Of a stretch of DNA of 64,000 bases, positions 13,305 through 23,526 are shown one piece after another. This stretch comes from Palaemon carinicauda (Eukaryota; Arthropoda; Malacostraca; Decapoda; Palaemonidae), in NCBI RefSeq assembly GCF_036898095.1, contig NC_090730.1:32824761-32888760 (forward strand), read 5' to 3'. The position numbers were made by a program, and so were the translations under genes. The notes below the pieces were generated by a model. It worked only from the letters and a program-made list of their open reading frames with translations. It ran no database searches and was not told the DNA's origin. Position 1 is the stretch's first letter. Every line of letters starts with the position of its first letter.

Positions 13305-13884
13305 CTGACTTAATGGAATTTATTAAACTGAGTGGTGAAGATGTTTCCATACTTTGTTAGGGTGTATAGAGTTAATAACTTTAGTACAAAGCAATGGTTT
13401 ATATATAAGAAATTTTATATGCATAGAACAAGAAAAGTATATAATAATGTAATGATGCATAAAAATATTTTCAATTTCTCAAATAACGACGAATGAATTA
13501 TCGCGACTTCTTTATGCACATCTAAAAAAAAACTAAAATTATTATACTTTAAAGTTAAACTGGGTGACATTTACGACTTGTAAACACAAGACTCCTATAG
13601 TGTTGTGGCTAATAAAAAAAACAGAAAAAACAAAAAGAAAAAAAACAAAAAAGAAAAAAAACTTAAAATTATGATGTAAGTATCAGATTTGATACAGTTG
13701 TAGTATTGTACGCTAGCTTTCTTTAAAGGAATAGTTTCACAATATTATAATTCAAATATTTTCTTAATTGCACCATTTCCTATTTACGAAAGCATATTCA
13801 GCATTTTAAAAAACAATCTTTCTTTACTTGCAGAGGCGAGAATTCTTCCAGTGTGTCTTCATGGGCTGTGCAACACCTCAATAA
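9274..13884 (+). CDS. Odorant-binding-protein-like small six-cysteine protein (last four exons; first exon not found)
   Basis: Four exons join in one frame: 9274-9376, 11666-11763, 12471-12602 and 13834-13884 (TAA stop). All introns are GT-AG, with donors GTATGT, GTAAGT and GTAAGT; phases after the exons are 1, 0 and 0. The product shown is 127 residues, hydrophilic and helix-rich. Cysteines are at 4, 24, 62, 106, 118 and 123, with possible N-glycosylation sites at N29 and N37. The block from C62, with a GLYNEDG turn, a charged helix and C106 after 43 residues, resembles helices 3-6 of insect PBP/GOBP proteins. C24, C62, C106 and C118 or C123 could be C1, C3, C4 and C6 of the minus-C subclass, which lacks C2 and C5. 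A signal-peptide exon would be expected upstream; none was identified, so the start is open. The splice structure is well supported; the family call is tentative. An unrelated crustacean secreted family is the main alternative. Confidence 0.6.
9377..11665 (+). other. Intron of the OBP-like gene
   Basis: 2.3-kb GT-AG intron, phase 1. It is AT-rich, and no nested gene or mobile element was recognised. Confidence 0.55.
11764..12470 (+). other. Intron of the OBP-like gene
   Basis: 0.7-kb GT-AG intron, phase 0, donor GTAAGT. The acceptor TTATTGGTAG is weak in pyrimidines, but the frame on both sides fits. Confidence 0.55.
12603..13833 (+). other. Intron of the OBP-like gene, containing a large (AT)n array
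   Basis: 1.2-kb GT-AG intron, phase 0. It carries the (AT)n array at 12986-13298 and an A-rich run near 13612-13665. The acceptor TTTACTTGCAG is good. Confidence 0.55.
12986..13298. repeat. (AT)n microsatellite, interrupted
   Basis: About 310 bases of AT dinucleotides. Interruptions include two related words with GCATATGCAATAT (near 13060 and 13153) and a GTGGGTATAT segment near 13210. It lies inside an intron. Confidence 0.95.
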
Positions 13885-13915
13885 AAAAAATCCCCAACTA
13901 CAGAAAATAAATAAA
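13880..13915 (+). promoter_or_regulatory. Polyadenylation signals overlapping and following the stop codon
   Basis: AATAAA begins at 13880 or 13881, so it overlaps the TAA stop (13882-13884). AAATAAATAAAT follows at about 13905. If the first signal is used the 3' UTR is almost absent; the second is the more likely working site. Confidence 0.4.
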
Positions 13916-14615
13916 TATATAAGCATCGGCTACATCGCGAAAAAATCATTAGGATTATTATTATAACGTAAATACCATTCTATATTGAAATTTCCTGTAA
14001 ATTCCTTGTACGTTCAACATTAAGTGCAATGCATTTGTCATAAAGATTATTCGCATAAGACATCATATCATATCCACAAATTACTCAGCACAAATTAGCC
14101 TGCTATGCATGTACAGTACACTAAAATCTCAAGTACTGAATTCATCCCTAGTTTTCATTGTTAATTAACATTATTTCTTAAATTATTCACAAATTATTCT
14201 TATATCTTTCATATCTAAACACTATTGACAATAAATTTCAGTCGAATTGGCAAAATATAGTTTTGAAAACTACTTTATTCAAATTATACCTGATACAAAT
14301 ATATATGGTTATAAAATTTCTTCAACATACATTACCATTTTATGTCATTAAATATCATTCGAAAATAAAAGTTTATTTCAATATTGGATCCTATTGAAAC
14401 TCTACTAAATGAATTTACCACAGTGAAAGATGTTCTTAAGTTTACAACGGACCTCTACCGGAAAAATTGAAAACCATTCCCATTACATTTCACAACCATT
14501 TCATGACCACTCAAATAAAAGTTGTAATAATGAATCTCTTTGCACTAATCCCATCTTATCATTGGTCCATGCCATTTATAATGTCAATAAACTTTGGCAA
14601 CCACAAGGTCAGTGT
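13916..14615. other. Intergenic DNA between the OBP-like gene and the BEL/Pao insertion
   Basis: AT-rich, with further AATAAA words near 14230 and 14370. No other gene seen. Confidence 0.5.
14611..14615. repeat. Target-site duplication AGTGT of the BEL/Pao element, left copy
   Basis: AGTGT directly precedes the left LTR. The same five bases follow the right LTR at 25326-25330. Confidence 0.9.
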
Positions 14616-16416
14616 TGTGGAGAATTTTTATGTGAATGGCTGAGTGGGAACTTAGTCCAGGAAAGTCTCCCTACGGCAATTACCCAAAGCTCAACAGGGG
14701 AGGATAATGAGCACTTACTCTCGGGACACAAACGCCCTGCTAATACTTTACTGCCATAGTTCACTAACCTTTCACTCAAATACAAAAGGAGGTAATTTTA
14801 CTGTCCAGAGGCCGGAGAACTCCACACGTTAATTCTGAAATAATTTATGGCCTACTCTAGCTTTGTCAGGGCTAGAGTCATCTCACTCTAAGGCTCTGTT
14901 TCGATTCCGTCCCAGTGACCCCAGTGAGATGCTGTACAGGTATCTTACGTTAATGCAACTAGAGACAAATAAAAAAAAGGGGGGGGGGGACAGTGGAGTA
15001 TAAAAGTATAAAGTACTGTAAAGTTAAATGGGGATCTTCACCTTCAAAGCACTAAGTAAAAGAGCGTACACTCGCTGATACCAACTTACCTGTTTAGAGT
15101 AGGTTACTTTCAACACCTTGGGTACTTCTGACCCGTCCCATAGTATAAATTAGCTAAATTCATATAATGTGGTTAAAGATACCAAAATGTGTAATCTATT
15201 CCAAATGATTTATTACAGAAAAAGGAATGGAAATAACTCGATGATTTTAACACAACAAATTAAAAATTGGAAAAAAATATCAGTAACTCAATTATAAGTT
15301 TTACATGTGATAAAATGAATAAGTGAATTTACAACAAAACGTTAAACGGAATTAACACGTGGATTAAACCTCAAACAGAATAAATAAGTCAAAACATTCT
15401 GATCAACAATTTGTGCGGTAGGATGCTGTGAGGTCCCAACATGTGGTCAGTGACCTCAAGCAATTACCAAGATCAAAAAAATATGAATACATTAATTTCC
15501 ATGCACGCAGCCCGAAAGATGTAATGCCAAAATAATACCTAAACTTAACTTATGAGAAATTGAAACTTATCTAAAGGGGGAATGGCCATTAGTTAAACTC
15601 ACAAGATTTTCATATGTTGTGGGCGCCCGTGTCCTAAATGTGGCGGTCTTCAGTTTGCTCACTAGGCCTACAGCACTTAATTTGCAGAGTCAACGGCCCC
15701 CTCCAAGCTCTCCAACTAGCCCCCAAGACTGGAACCGACGTGCTGTAGAATTAGCAGCTATGCACTAACACTGGTCATCTGCTTGACCTCTTCTACGACG
15801 TATTCTTGGCTAGTTATTGTGTAAGGGGACAGGCTAGTGATGGAGAGTGGGAGCACGAGGTTGACATTGGAGCCTGACTGGGCAGCTCCGTTTCGTACCG
15901 TGGCCTGTATGTTTGTGAGGTCGAGTTCAGGTCACCTGCGTCCTCCTTCCTTCCCAAAAAAAAGCATATCTTGGTGCGTAGGCCTACAGTCTTGAGGTGC
16001 CAACTCTCATTTAGGACAGGCTCAAAAACCTTGTGCCTTGTGAATTTCAAGCAACACACTTATTTAGAATACAAGGAGAAATCTTGCAACTCCAGGGGGC
16101 AGAGATAATCCTAATTCTAAACAACTGGCATACAGAATAAAAATGAAACTAAAAGGTAATTTAGCAAGTCGGGCTTACGTGTGTGGACAACCATACCTCC
16201 TAGACTAGCAGACTTGAGTTGTAATTAAGAGATTTAAAATACTGTACCTAAATACTTACGGTAGAATAATGTATACAAACAACACAAAAGTATTAATCTT
16301 GGGACACTCACTCAAGAAAGACACATTACTCACATTTTTTCCTGCCGTGACGTCACGAACAATAAAGTCTACGTATAAACTATGAAGAAGAAGAGTAGTG
16401 AAGAAAATTCTTCACA
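14616..16416 (-). repeat. 3' LTR of the BEL/Pao element
   Basis: Matches 23527-25325 along its length except for two extra G in the run at about 14979-14989. An 81-codon minus-strand frame (15814-16059) recurs identically in the other LTR and probably means nothing. The LTR is long for BEL/Pao. Confidence 0.95.
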
Positions 16417-16961
16417 CCCTGGGGATAAAGGGAGGAAAAGGAGAAGGGTTAGTGTAGACTAATGCAATGTGGATTAGGTGTTAGTATATGAGATGAGTAT
16501 ACTAAATGAATAAAGAATGAATGTGACTAGTTGCGCTATGCTATGTCAGCAATTGGCATTAAGTTGAACCGCAACCGCGTATGAGATGGAGTGCGAAGTA
16601 CGATTTACAAGCGAGAGTCAAACAAAAGTGGTACGTATACAAGCGGAAGTAAAACAGAGTTAACTGTGACTTAGTACAAAAGGGTAACTACAACTGCAAG
16701 ATAAGAGCGGAGGGAAGGACAAATCAAAAACTTCAGCAGTCCTTCACATGGTTGATGAAGACTATGTAAAGCTACTACAAGATCTCCTGGAATAGGGCTC
16801 GTGCACGTTCAGCAGAGGCCCGTATAGGCCTGTCGTGGCGGGGCGCCGCGATGACTACAGGAGACCTAGCTTCGGCTGTGGTCTCATCATTTCTCTCGGT
16901 CAGTTGGTCTCTAGGAGGACAGTCGAGATTTTCGAGAGGAGGGGTGTTAGGAGGTTCCTCC
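16417..16961 (-). other. 3' untranslated interior of the BEL/Pao element
   Basis: Lies between the stop codon and the 3' LTR. The bases next to the LTR (16417-16450) are purine-rich on the + strand, so they are pyrimidine-rich on the coding strand. A normal polypurine tract would be purine-rich on the coding strand, so none is evident. Confidence 0.6.
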
Positions 16962-17018
16962 TCACTTGGTTAGGAGGTTCCTCCTCACTTGGTTAGGAGG
17001 TTCCTCCTCACTTGGTTT
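16950..17018. repeat. Three perfect 23-bp tandem repeats at the end of the BEL/Pao ORF
   Basis: Units at 16950-16972, 16973-16995 and 16996-17018 read AGGAGGTTCCTCCTCACTTG plus GTT. Each contains an AGGAGG/CCTCCT stem. As 23 is not a multiple of three, the coding strand reads each unit in a different frame, and the third unit read supplies the stop codon. Confidence 0.95.
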
Positions 17019-20000
17019 GGATAGTGTTTGGCCATTTTCATTAACCTCCAAAGGTATGAGTCGGTTGACTGGACGTACATACTCTCCATTAGCGGAGCGG
17101 ACCTTGACTGTTCTGATGTGTCCATCCCGACCTGGGTATACTTCGAGTATACGGGTCAAAGGGTACTCCTCTCGATTGACCTCGTCCAGAATCAACAAGC
17201 ATAAATCTCCAACTCTAGGGATGTTCGGGTGGAGGCGACTAGACTTCTGGTGTCGTTCTCGAAGGGAACTGACATAGTCGTACTTCCACCTCTTCAGGAA
17301 TGTTTGCAGCATGTTGGTCAGCTTCTGGTAATCTTTGCGGAGGATGTCCCCTTCTCGAAAAGTAGGATCAGTCAAGTCAGCCAGGTGGACTTGAGGTGCT
17401 AATGAGAGGGTTCGACCATAGAGCAGGTGGCTTGGGGTCAAAGGCGTATCAGTGGGGTCGTCAGCATCCAGATATGTTAGAGGCCGATCATTCACCACGC
17501 ATTCTACTTCTCGGACCAAGGTCACAAACTCATCATACGTAGGGTGGCAACGGTAAGTGGCTTTGCGCAAGTTGAGTTTGGTAAACCCAATCAAGCGCTC
17601 GTAAAACCCTCCTTGCCACGGGGCTCGAAGAGTGATGAACTTCCAAGTGAGGTTGTGGGCCCGTTTGAACCCGTCAATAACAGGGTGTTGCATGAGCTCT
17701 GTCAAGAGTGTCTGACCAGCTTGAAAGGTTGAGGCATTGTCAGACACAAGGCACTGTGGCATCCCAAATCGGGCAGCGAACCTTCGTATCGCTTGGACTA
17801 GTTCCACAACTGTCAAGGAAGTAGTAGTTTCTAAAGCTACTGCCCGCGTGGCAGCGCAGGTAAACAGCAGTACGTACACCATGTCCACATGGGAATGATG
17901 TACCTTGAAGCCGCCAGTGTAGTCCAGTCCAGTTACTCTGAAAGGGACCTCAGCATTGAGGCGGTTAGGGTGGACTGGAGCTAACGGTGGGGTTGGGTAC
18001 GGCTGGCCTTGTACTCTTTTGCAATGTATGCACCGTTTGAGAATCTTCTTCACTTGCTGGCGCATTCGGGGAACCCAAAATTCCTTGCGCAAGTGGATAA
18101 GAAGAGTGGAGGTGTTACAGTGCAGCAGCACTTCATGCCAATGCTCAACAATAAGTTTCCAGAGAGCACAGTGGGACTCTAGGAGAATGGGGTCCATGTA
18201 GCCGGACTCCGGGGGTGCATCACTGAGGCGGGATCGGCCTCTTAGAACACCGTTATTGTCAATATAGGGCTTCCGTTGTCCGATAAAGGCTCGTTCATCG
18301 GACGTCAACAAGGCGGGTTTACCTTGCAATTGTTGTAATATTTGGGGGTAACTGGCCGCCTGTGACACACGAATGATGGTGGTAAGTGGTCTTCGTGAGA
18401 ACCTTTGGACTAAATGGGGGAATTTGTGCTCGGCCCATCCGCTCGTCAGGCGCAGCAAGGCTGCATAGCTCCTAACTGCCTCATCAAGAGATGAGAAATG
18501 AGCAAATCTTTGAGTTTGCGGTGGTAGAAGTCTGATGGGACAAGCTTTTATCTCCCATTCAGTAGGGAATCTGCTTTGGTCCGGGTAAGCTGAGACGTCG
18601 ATCAGCCAGGCTGGTCCATGAAGCCATAAGTTGGACTTGAGGACGACTTTGGCGGCTACTCCCCGCGACGCCAGGTCGGCGGGATTGCAGGACGTGGGGA
18701 CATGCTTGAGAAGCAACCGACAGTTCAACCTTATACGGTTTATCTCCTCAACCCTATTGAGAACATATGGGGACGTGCTCTGCCGGCTGTGTACCCACTG
18801 CAGGGCCGTGGAGGCATCGGACCACACTGTCGTAGAGACGTATGTTTCTGGACGTAATTCTATCAGATACTGGGCTAGTCGGCATCCAAACAGGAGTGCG
18901 GTCAACTCAAGCTTGGGAATGGACTGACTCTCGTCCAATTCCAGCATACGTTTAGGGGTAACTCGTGCCTTGGCTGTGAGGAGCTGGCATTTACCTTCAA
19001 TTGTGACCACGTAGCAAGCCACTCCAAAGGCTTGCTTGGAGGCATCTGCAAACACATGTAATGCAGCCTGGTGACCCTGATGTGCATTTCGAGGCACCTT
19101 AATGTTCTCGAGACCCTTGTATTTCTTAAGAATGGCACCGAGCTCGCGGATCAATTCTTCGCTCAGGCGTGAATCCCAACTTTGATCCATCATCCAGAGT
19201 TTCTGAATGAAGAGTTTGCCGAGGATAGTGACCGGCGAGATCAGGCCAATAGGGTCGTAGATGGAAGAAAACAGAGAGACAACCTTCCTCTTGGTGTTGA
19301 CGTGTGAATAGTCCTCTAACATCAGTCCTGAGGGGAGCTTGACGGCTAATGTGTCATCTGCGGTGTTCCAGTCCAGACCGAGGTAATCTTGGGGACCCGT
19401 TTCGGTGAAGTCTCCCGAGATGGGGGCATTAGTGGTCCATTTGGCAAGGGGCATGTTGGCTTCCAGCATAATTTTTTCTATGGACTGTCTTTCGCTAAGG
19501 ATGTCCGTGGGCGAGTCGTAGCAACGTTGAAAGTTGTCAACGTAGAAGCTTGTTTTAAGCTGTGAGGCAAGACTACTCGTTTGAGCATCCAGGTGGTGTT
19601 GGATTGTCTGGTTGAGCAAATATGGGCTCGAGGTGGCCCCAAACAGGACCACTTTGAAGCGGTACGCAACAACTTCGGACATACTGGAGTCCTTAAAGAA
19701 AAGAAACCGACAGTAATCACGGTGTTCCTGAGCGATCTCAATCCGCAGGAAAGCCTTAGAGATGTCTGCCGTCAAACCAAATGGCCTTTCCCTAAACCGG
19801 AGGATCATGGACTGAATTTTTGAGGCCAAGTTTGGCCCGGTGTACAAGGATTCATTCAGAGACCTTGAATTTGGTCCCGATTTAGCCGAGGCATTGAATA
19901 CTATGCGCATTGGTGTGGAGGTGGAATTTTTGAGGACAGGATGATGGGGTAGGTAGTGCATTTGTCCGTCATTATGAGGTTCTAGCTCGACCGGCTCGAT

Positions 20001-22469
20001 AAAGCCCTCCTTCATGTACTCGTCAAGGATGGCTTGGTACTTGATGAATAACTGAGGGTCTTTAGATTTTTTAAGGGACATCAGCTGGGCAAAAGCCCTA
20101 CCAAAATTTATCTCTGGTCGGCTATCACTCTTGAAGGGTAGTTGCACTGTGTATCTTCCGTTTGCGTACCGCGTAGTACGCTTGAAGAGATCAACGGCCT
20201 GTGCCTCAAGATGGCTGAAGGGTTCATTGCTTATGCCCACAGCATCGAGTTTCCAAAGATTCTCGACGGGGGGCTCTACTCCCACAGAGTCTGTTACGCT
20301 GATGCGGTTTAGTGTGAGCGACAGACTATCAACCTCTGGGGGTTCTGTCCCTTCTCGTGACCAATCTGGCAGCTCTCCCCAAACCACATATCCACCTGGT
20401 GTACTGAACAAGTTGACACCCTTGATGTTGTGAGTGCGCTTCAGGAGTCGGGGAAGGTAATCGGCTCCGAGGATGATCTCTATGCCAGTGGCATTGTCAT
20501 CTGGTTGCCTGTCTGCAAGACGTAGACCACTAGCCTCTAGAGTGCGAACTGCATGGGTATATCCAGGCGTCCTTATGTTCTTCCCCACGTTCGGGTTGAC
20601 AATGGCAACGACCTTATGCTTGCGGCGACCAATTTTCAAATTGAACTGCACCAAGTTTGAACATTGAGGTGGTTCGTCCATGTTGAACGAGTTGAGTCGG
20701 AACACGATTTTTCCGACAGGAGCAAGGTTCAGTGACTTGACTACGTTGGGATGAACAAACGTGCGTTGGGCACCACAATCCAGGAAAACTCGGGTGGTGT
20801 GTTTAAGTTTTCCATTAATTAGATCGCCAGTGAAGGTGGGTAGAACAGCAGGGTTTATTTCGTTCGCCTGGTTGGTTTGCTCAGTCTCACTCGAGGCTAT
20901 CTGATTAAGTTGAACAGAAGGTGGGTCTGTTCTTGGCCCATCAGGTTGGTGACCCATGGTCAAGATGTTAGGGCAGAGAGGCAATTTGTGGCCACGTTGG
21001 CAGTTCTGGCATGTAACATGGGCGGTGCAATCACGGGCAACATGTTGCGTTGAAAAACATTTAGTGCAACAGCCTAGTTGGTTCAACCGCGTTATTCGAC
21101 TATTTGAATCGGGGAACCGGGGGCATTTTGTTGATGAGTGACCATTGTGGTCACAGAAAACACAATTGTACCGAACAGGGTTACCTGTTGGTGGGGGAGC
21201 TCTGGCCGGCTCCGGTGCACGCTTCTGAGTGGGTTTTGCTGGGTTTTGGGTTGGAGTAGATGGTGTCTTCGGCTTAAGGGCATCACTAGTCGTTCTATGG
21301 AAGGGCTTAGCCAATTTTGTAATTGAATTGCCGTTTACTCCAGAGTTAGAAGGTTTAACAGGAAGCCGGTCTTTGCTTGGCTCCGTCAACAGTTTGGCTA
21401 GCTCCTTTGTGCGTGCATGTTCGTATAGTCCGTCCTTTAACTCTTGCAAGGACACGGATGTGCTATTGTAACGGCGATAAACTGTCTCCAAGAGAGTGGG
21501 GTTTAGCTTACTCAGGATGGCATGCTCCAACAGATCTTCGGACAAGGAGGCTTTGGTCACTTGCACGTATTCTTCCTCAGCATTGTTCCACTCCATCAGA
21601 AACCGTCTGAGGTCAGGGCCATCATCCGCTGGGGGGCTCATACTAAAGAGTTTCTTACGCAGCAAATGACGGTCAAGATCAGGGGATTCGTACTCCTGGA
21701 TGAGGTTAGCGATGGTCCTCTCGTACAAACCCTCTGTCCAGATCCTGTTTCCAGCAAGACGCCGGGCTGGTCCTCTTAGGCACCGTAGAAGGATCTTGTA
21801 CTTATCCGCTGGGGAATATTTGGGAGATTCGTGTATGGTTTGACGGAAAAGGCTCCACCAACCCGTCCAACGTTCCCTACGACCTTCAAAAATGGGGGGA
21901 TCAGGCTCAGAGGCAACGGACACATAAACAGTCTGCGGGTTTGCGCCAGGTGTTTGATTCTGGGCTTGGTTGCCAGTGGTCTTATGGAACACAATGCTAC
22001 TGAAGGCCGTTTCAATTCGTTTTGCACAGTCAACCAGCATTGGGTAATTCGCCACCACGGTCGGATGTTTATAATGAGACCGCCAAAACTGTTTGTATTC
22101 ATTGAGTTTGTCCCTGATGCCTCCGATGTGAACGCTAAAGTGATCCAACCCAGGGGACGACATGCGTGAAAGATCTACTGAACTTAGGCTATGGAGGGCC
22201 AGATCTGCGTCCTCACATAGAAATTTGAAATCGACCTCCTGTTGCTCAAGCCGTAAGTTAAGTTCCTCCAAGCTGAGAGCTTCAGCCTGAGGTTGTGGAG
22301 GGTTACCGAGATTAAGAATTTGTAAAGACATTTTGGATGAAACCCTTGGATGTGCGGAGTTTGCAAATTCAAAGTTAAATAAATTCTTAAGATTTATGGG
22401 TATGTCTGAGGAATGGAAACTCACCCTACTCGAAAGGTTTGGGAAACTTGTGCGGCTATGTGTGCACAA
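16962..22469 (-). CDS. BEL/Pao Gag-Pol polyprotein (1835 codons, uninterrupted)
   Basis: One ORF carries all expected domains in order. The gag-like DUF1759 region is about 190-350. Cys/His knuckles follow at 436-500, and an aspartic protease of the DUF1758 type has the motif DCGAQ at 564. The reverse transcriptase spans about 800-1010, with LTADIS at 899 and YVDN at 976. An RNase H-like part has FADAS at 1140 and WSDAS at 1216. The integrase has H1443/H1445, H1450, C1480 and C1483, then D1516, D1577 and E1624. A C-terminal DUF5641-like block spans about 1750-1808. The upstream Met is at 22469, but Met47 at 22331, before SLQILNLGN, is a more likely start because conserved-looking sequence begins there. 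The protein would form particles, copy the RNA and integrate the DNA. The ORF is intact; YVDN replaces the usual YVDD, which may be a lineage variant. Confidence 0.95.
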   Translation of the reverse strand: MCTHSRTSFPNLSSRVSFHSSDIPINLKNLFNFEFANSAHPRVSSKMSLQILNLGNPPQPQAEALSLEELNLRLEQQEVDFKFLCEDADLALHSLSSVDLSRMSSPGLDHFSVHIGGIRDKLNEYKQFWRSHYKHPTVVANYPMLVDCAKRIETAFSSIVFHKTTGNQAQNQTPGANPQTVYVSVASEPDPPIFEGRRERWTGWWSLFRQTIHESPKYSPADKYKILLRCLRGPARRLAGNRIWTEGLYERTIANLIQEYESPDLDRHLLRKKLFSMSPPADDGPDLRRFLMEWNNAEEEYVQVTKASLSEDLLEHAILSKLNPTLLETVYRRYNSTSVSLQELKDGLYEHARTKELAKLLTEPSKDRLPVKPSNSGVNGNSITKLAKPFHRTTSDALKPKTPSTPTQNPAKPTQKRAPEPARAPPPTGNPVRYNCVFCDHNGHSSTKCPRFPDSNSRITRLNQLGCCTKCFSTQHVARDCTAHVTCQNCQRGHKLPLCPNILTMGHQPDGPRTDPPSVQLNQIASSETEQTNQANEINPAVLPTFTGDLINGKLKHTTRVFLDCGAQRTFVHPNVVKSLNLAPVGKIVFRLNSFNMDEPPQCSNLVQFNLKIGRRKHKVVAIVNPNVGKNIRTPGYTHAVRTLEASGLRLADRQPDDNATGIEIILGADYLPRLLKRTHNIKGVNLFSTPGGYVVWGELPDWSREGTEPPEVDSLSLTLNRISVTDSVGVEPPVENLWKLDAVGISNEPFSHLEAQAVDLFKRTTRYANGRYTVQLPFKSDSRPEINFGRAFAQLMSLKKSKDPQLFIKYQAILDEYMKEGFIEPVELEPHNDGQMHYLPHHPVLKNSTSTPMRIVFNASAKSGPNSRSLNESLYTGPNLASKIQSMILRFRERPFGLTADISKAFLRIEIAQEHRDYCRFLFFKDSSMSEVVAYRFKVVLFGATSSPYLLNQTIQHHLDAQTSSLASQLKTSFYVDNFQRCYDSPTDILSERQSIEKIMLEANMPLAKWTTNAPISGDFTETGPQDYLGLDWNTADDTLAVKLPSGLMLEDYSHVNTKRKVVSLFSSIYDPIGLISPVTILGKLFIQKLWMMDQSWDSRLSEELIRELGAILKKYKGLENIKVPRNAHQGHQAALHVFADASKQAFGVACYVVTIEGKCQLLTAKARVTPKRMLELDESQSIPKLELTALLFGCRLAQYLIELRPETYVSTTVWSDASTALQWVHSRQSTSPYVLNRVEEINRIRLNCRLLLKHVPTSCNPADLASRGVAAKVVLKSNLWLHGPAWLIDVSAYPDQSRFPTEWEIKACPIRLLPPQTQRFAHFSSLDEAVRSYAALLRLTSGWAEHKFPHLVQRFSRRPLTTIIRVSQAASYPQILQQLQGKPALLTSDERAFIGQRKPYIDNNGVLRGRSRLSDAPPESGYMDPILLESHCALWKLIVEHWHEVLLHCNTSTLLIHLRKEFWVPRMRQQVKKILKRCIHCKRVQGQPYPTPPLAPVHPNRLNAEVPFRVTGLDYTGGFKVHHSHVDMVYVLLFTCAATRAVALETTTSLTVVELVQAIRRFAARFGMPQCLVSDNASTFQAGQTLLTELMQHPVIDGFKRAHNLTWKFITLRAPWQGGFYERLIGFTKLNLRKATYRCHPTYDEFVTLVREVECVVNDRPLTYLDADDPTDTPLTPSHLLYGRTLSLAPQVHLADLTDPTFREGDILRKDYQKLTNMLQTFLKRWKYDYVSSLRERHQKSSRLHPNIPRVGDLCLLILDEVNREEYPLTRILEVYPGRDGHIRTVKVRSANGEYVRPVNRLIPLEVNENGQTLSKPSEEEPPNQVRRNLLTK

Positions 22470-23526
22470 GAAGTGACCGTGGATTGGTTAAATGCACAAT
22501 GAAAAAGTGTGGTAAGTGGCAATGACAATTTACAACTATACAGTATAGGCTAGCACCAAAATGACAAAAGTAAATAGAACTTAGATAGTCGCAAAAAATT
22601 ACTCAATGTGACTAGTAGCACATGGAAATCGCAAAACAATTTAAACACCACTCGCGCTAAGGCTAAACTTGAAATTACCTCATGCAAAGGATAACTAAAT
22701 CTCACTCACAACAGAGGACATTACATAAAGCTTTCCTCACACAGAGGTTAAACGCAAAAGTTTCTCACAAAAAGGACAAAAGTGCAAATTTACGCTGAGG
22801 CTGAAGGTAAAATTATTGACGCACTTGTCAAGTGGTAATCACAAGTAAAATAGGATACGCTACACATGGATAAGACGACCTTTAACAAATTTTTTAGTGA
22901 CTACATGAAATTGTAGACTTAGCAATATCGCGCTAAAAGTTCTGTGACCAAGGACACGGGGTTAAGCTTACAAGAGGGGTTAGTAAGAAAATTACAGCAC
23001 TTGCACAAAGGATGGTAAACCGAGGTACAAAATTATGGAAAAAAGTAGATTGGCAAATTAAGTCGAACAGAGCAAAATGAACGGTGCTCGCCTGGAGCAG
23101 TAAACAATGAAGTCTGAACAACGAAAGTGATATACCTTAGTTCCAGTGTCTCGGAACTTTCTGGTTAAATGCCAAAATTAGGTGAACAGATCATATGAAC
23201 CGACGGGCATAGAACTTCGCAAGTCAATAGTAAAACATGCAGCATGCAACCTAAATCGATGACCTGAACATATATAGTTCTGTCGTCTCAGAACTCATAA
23301 ATAAAACTGGTTACACTGTCTTCCTTAAGCGTGTGTCAAATACTATAAAATTACAAAACTCTTCTCTCGTTCCAACTCAAGTCTGAGCATTACACTTTCT
23401 ACAATGTGGCTGGTGCATGTGGGTAAGTGTGGTATAGCGAGGTATTTATTGCTTAATCAAGCTAGGTTACGTTAATTTAATGATCCAAAAGTCAAAGGCG
23501 AGAGATCCGGTTCGAAGGACCACTCG
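22470..23526 (-). other. 5' leader of the BEL/Pao element
   Basis: About 1 kb between the 5' LTR and the ORF, without coding. The minus-strand sequence starting four bases after the LTR (23522 downward) reads TGGTCCTTCGAACCGGATC, a plausible primer binding site. I could not assign the tRNA: the matching 3' end would be GATCCGGTTCGAAGGACCA. Confidence 0.65.

Noticed and set aside
9274..13884. Chemosensory protein (CSP/OS-D) as the family of the six-cysteine protein.
   Set aside because: CSPs have four cysteines with C-x6-C and C-x2-C spacings, which are absent here.
14430..14759. 109-codon plus-strand frame at the left edge of the BEL/Pao element.
   Set aside because: It crosses the LTR boundary at 14616, so it is a chance fusion of flank and LTR.
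15814..16059. 81-codon frame present identically in both BEL/Pao LTRs (also 24723-24968).
   Set aside because: Identity follows from LTR duplication and does not show coding. No domain recognised.
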